From assembly GCF_018687355.1 (NCBI RefSeq), contig NZ_CP061288.1, positions 1,936,071 to 2,000,070 of the forward strand: a DNA stretch of 64,000 nt. The letters run 5' to 3'. The stretch's first letter is position 1, and the number at the start of each line of letters is the position of its first letter. Below, piece after piece: positions 63,998 through 64,000 of this stretch. The position numbers were made by a program, and so were the translations under genes. The stretch comes from Polynucleobacter sp. VK25 (lineage in GTDB: Bacteria > Pseudomonadota > Gammaproteobacteria > Burkholderiales > Burkholderiaceae). The notes beneath the pieces are model-generated. The model was not told the DNA's origin. It ran no database searches and saw only the letters and a program-made list of their open reading frames with translations.

Positions 63998-64000
63998 CTT

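Overview
The window reads as one arm of a freshwater betaproteobacterial chromosome of the Burkholderiaceae, most like Polynucleobacter. The reasons are moderate GC, very compact operons, the gene orders metX-metW-slmA-argB-dksA, mreBCD-mrdA-rodA and rpmH-rnpA-yidD-yidC-mnmE, NtrY/NtrX, GTP-type PEP carboxykinase, and several orphan TctC/Bug periplasmic binding proteins. The right edge (63.8-64.0 kb) is the origin side of rpmH, with DnaA boxes, so dnaA probably lies just beyond the window.

0-22 kb is almost entirely core. It holds metK (cut by the left edge) behind a SAM-II-type riboswitch, two LpxL-family acyltransferases with dapF, pyrE and xthA sharing an 8-bp divergent gap, an AmpG-like permease, the overlapping metX-metW-slmA block, argB, a cysteine-poor DksA beside a His-rich COG0523 metal GTPase, xerC with a DUF484 gene, gatCAB, and the complete rod-shape operon mreB-mreC-mreD-mrdA-rodA. 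Core functions resume at 46-64 kb: NtrY/NtrX, rsmB, htpX, fmt-def, a short dprA, a type IA topoisomerase, an FAD oxidoreductase whose gene runs into the topoisomerase gene from the other strand, pckG, mnmE, yidC, yidD, rnpA and rpmH.

22-36 kb is mixed. It has HU, an LpxO-like lipid A dioxygenase, carbonic anhydrase followed by a third LpxL paralogue, a metallophosphoesterase paired with a Ser/Thr kinase-UspA fusion, a pseudouridine synthase, prfC without a standard start codon, and a run of small enzymes and membrane proteins. Two broken genes are visible by reading frames: a dctA remnant (about 29.0-29.24 kb) in which only the two ends of the transporter survive, and a small lipoprotein gene (31.77-32.01 kb) split by a one-base slip in a homopolymer.

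36-45 kb is the most accessory part and ends at tRNA-Phe(GAA). It carries single metabolic genes (RraA-like aldolase, tautomerase, DUF2461, periplasmic alkaline phosphatase) and two orphan TctC proteins, with a third just past the tRNA. A dispersed hairpin element occurs four times between 38.0 and 44.0 kb, one copy decayed. It is followed by sequence resembling the 3' end of the tRNA-Phe gene, which suggests repeated insertion or duplication at this tRNA. No CRISPR array, insertion sequence, transposase or rRNA gene was seen.
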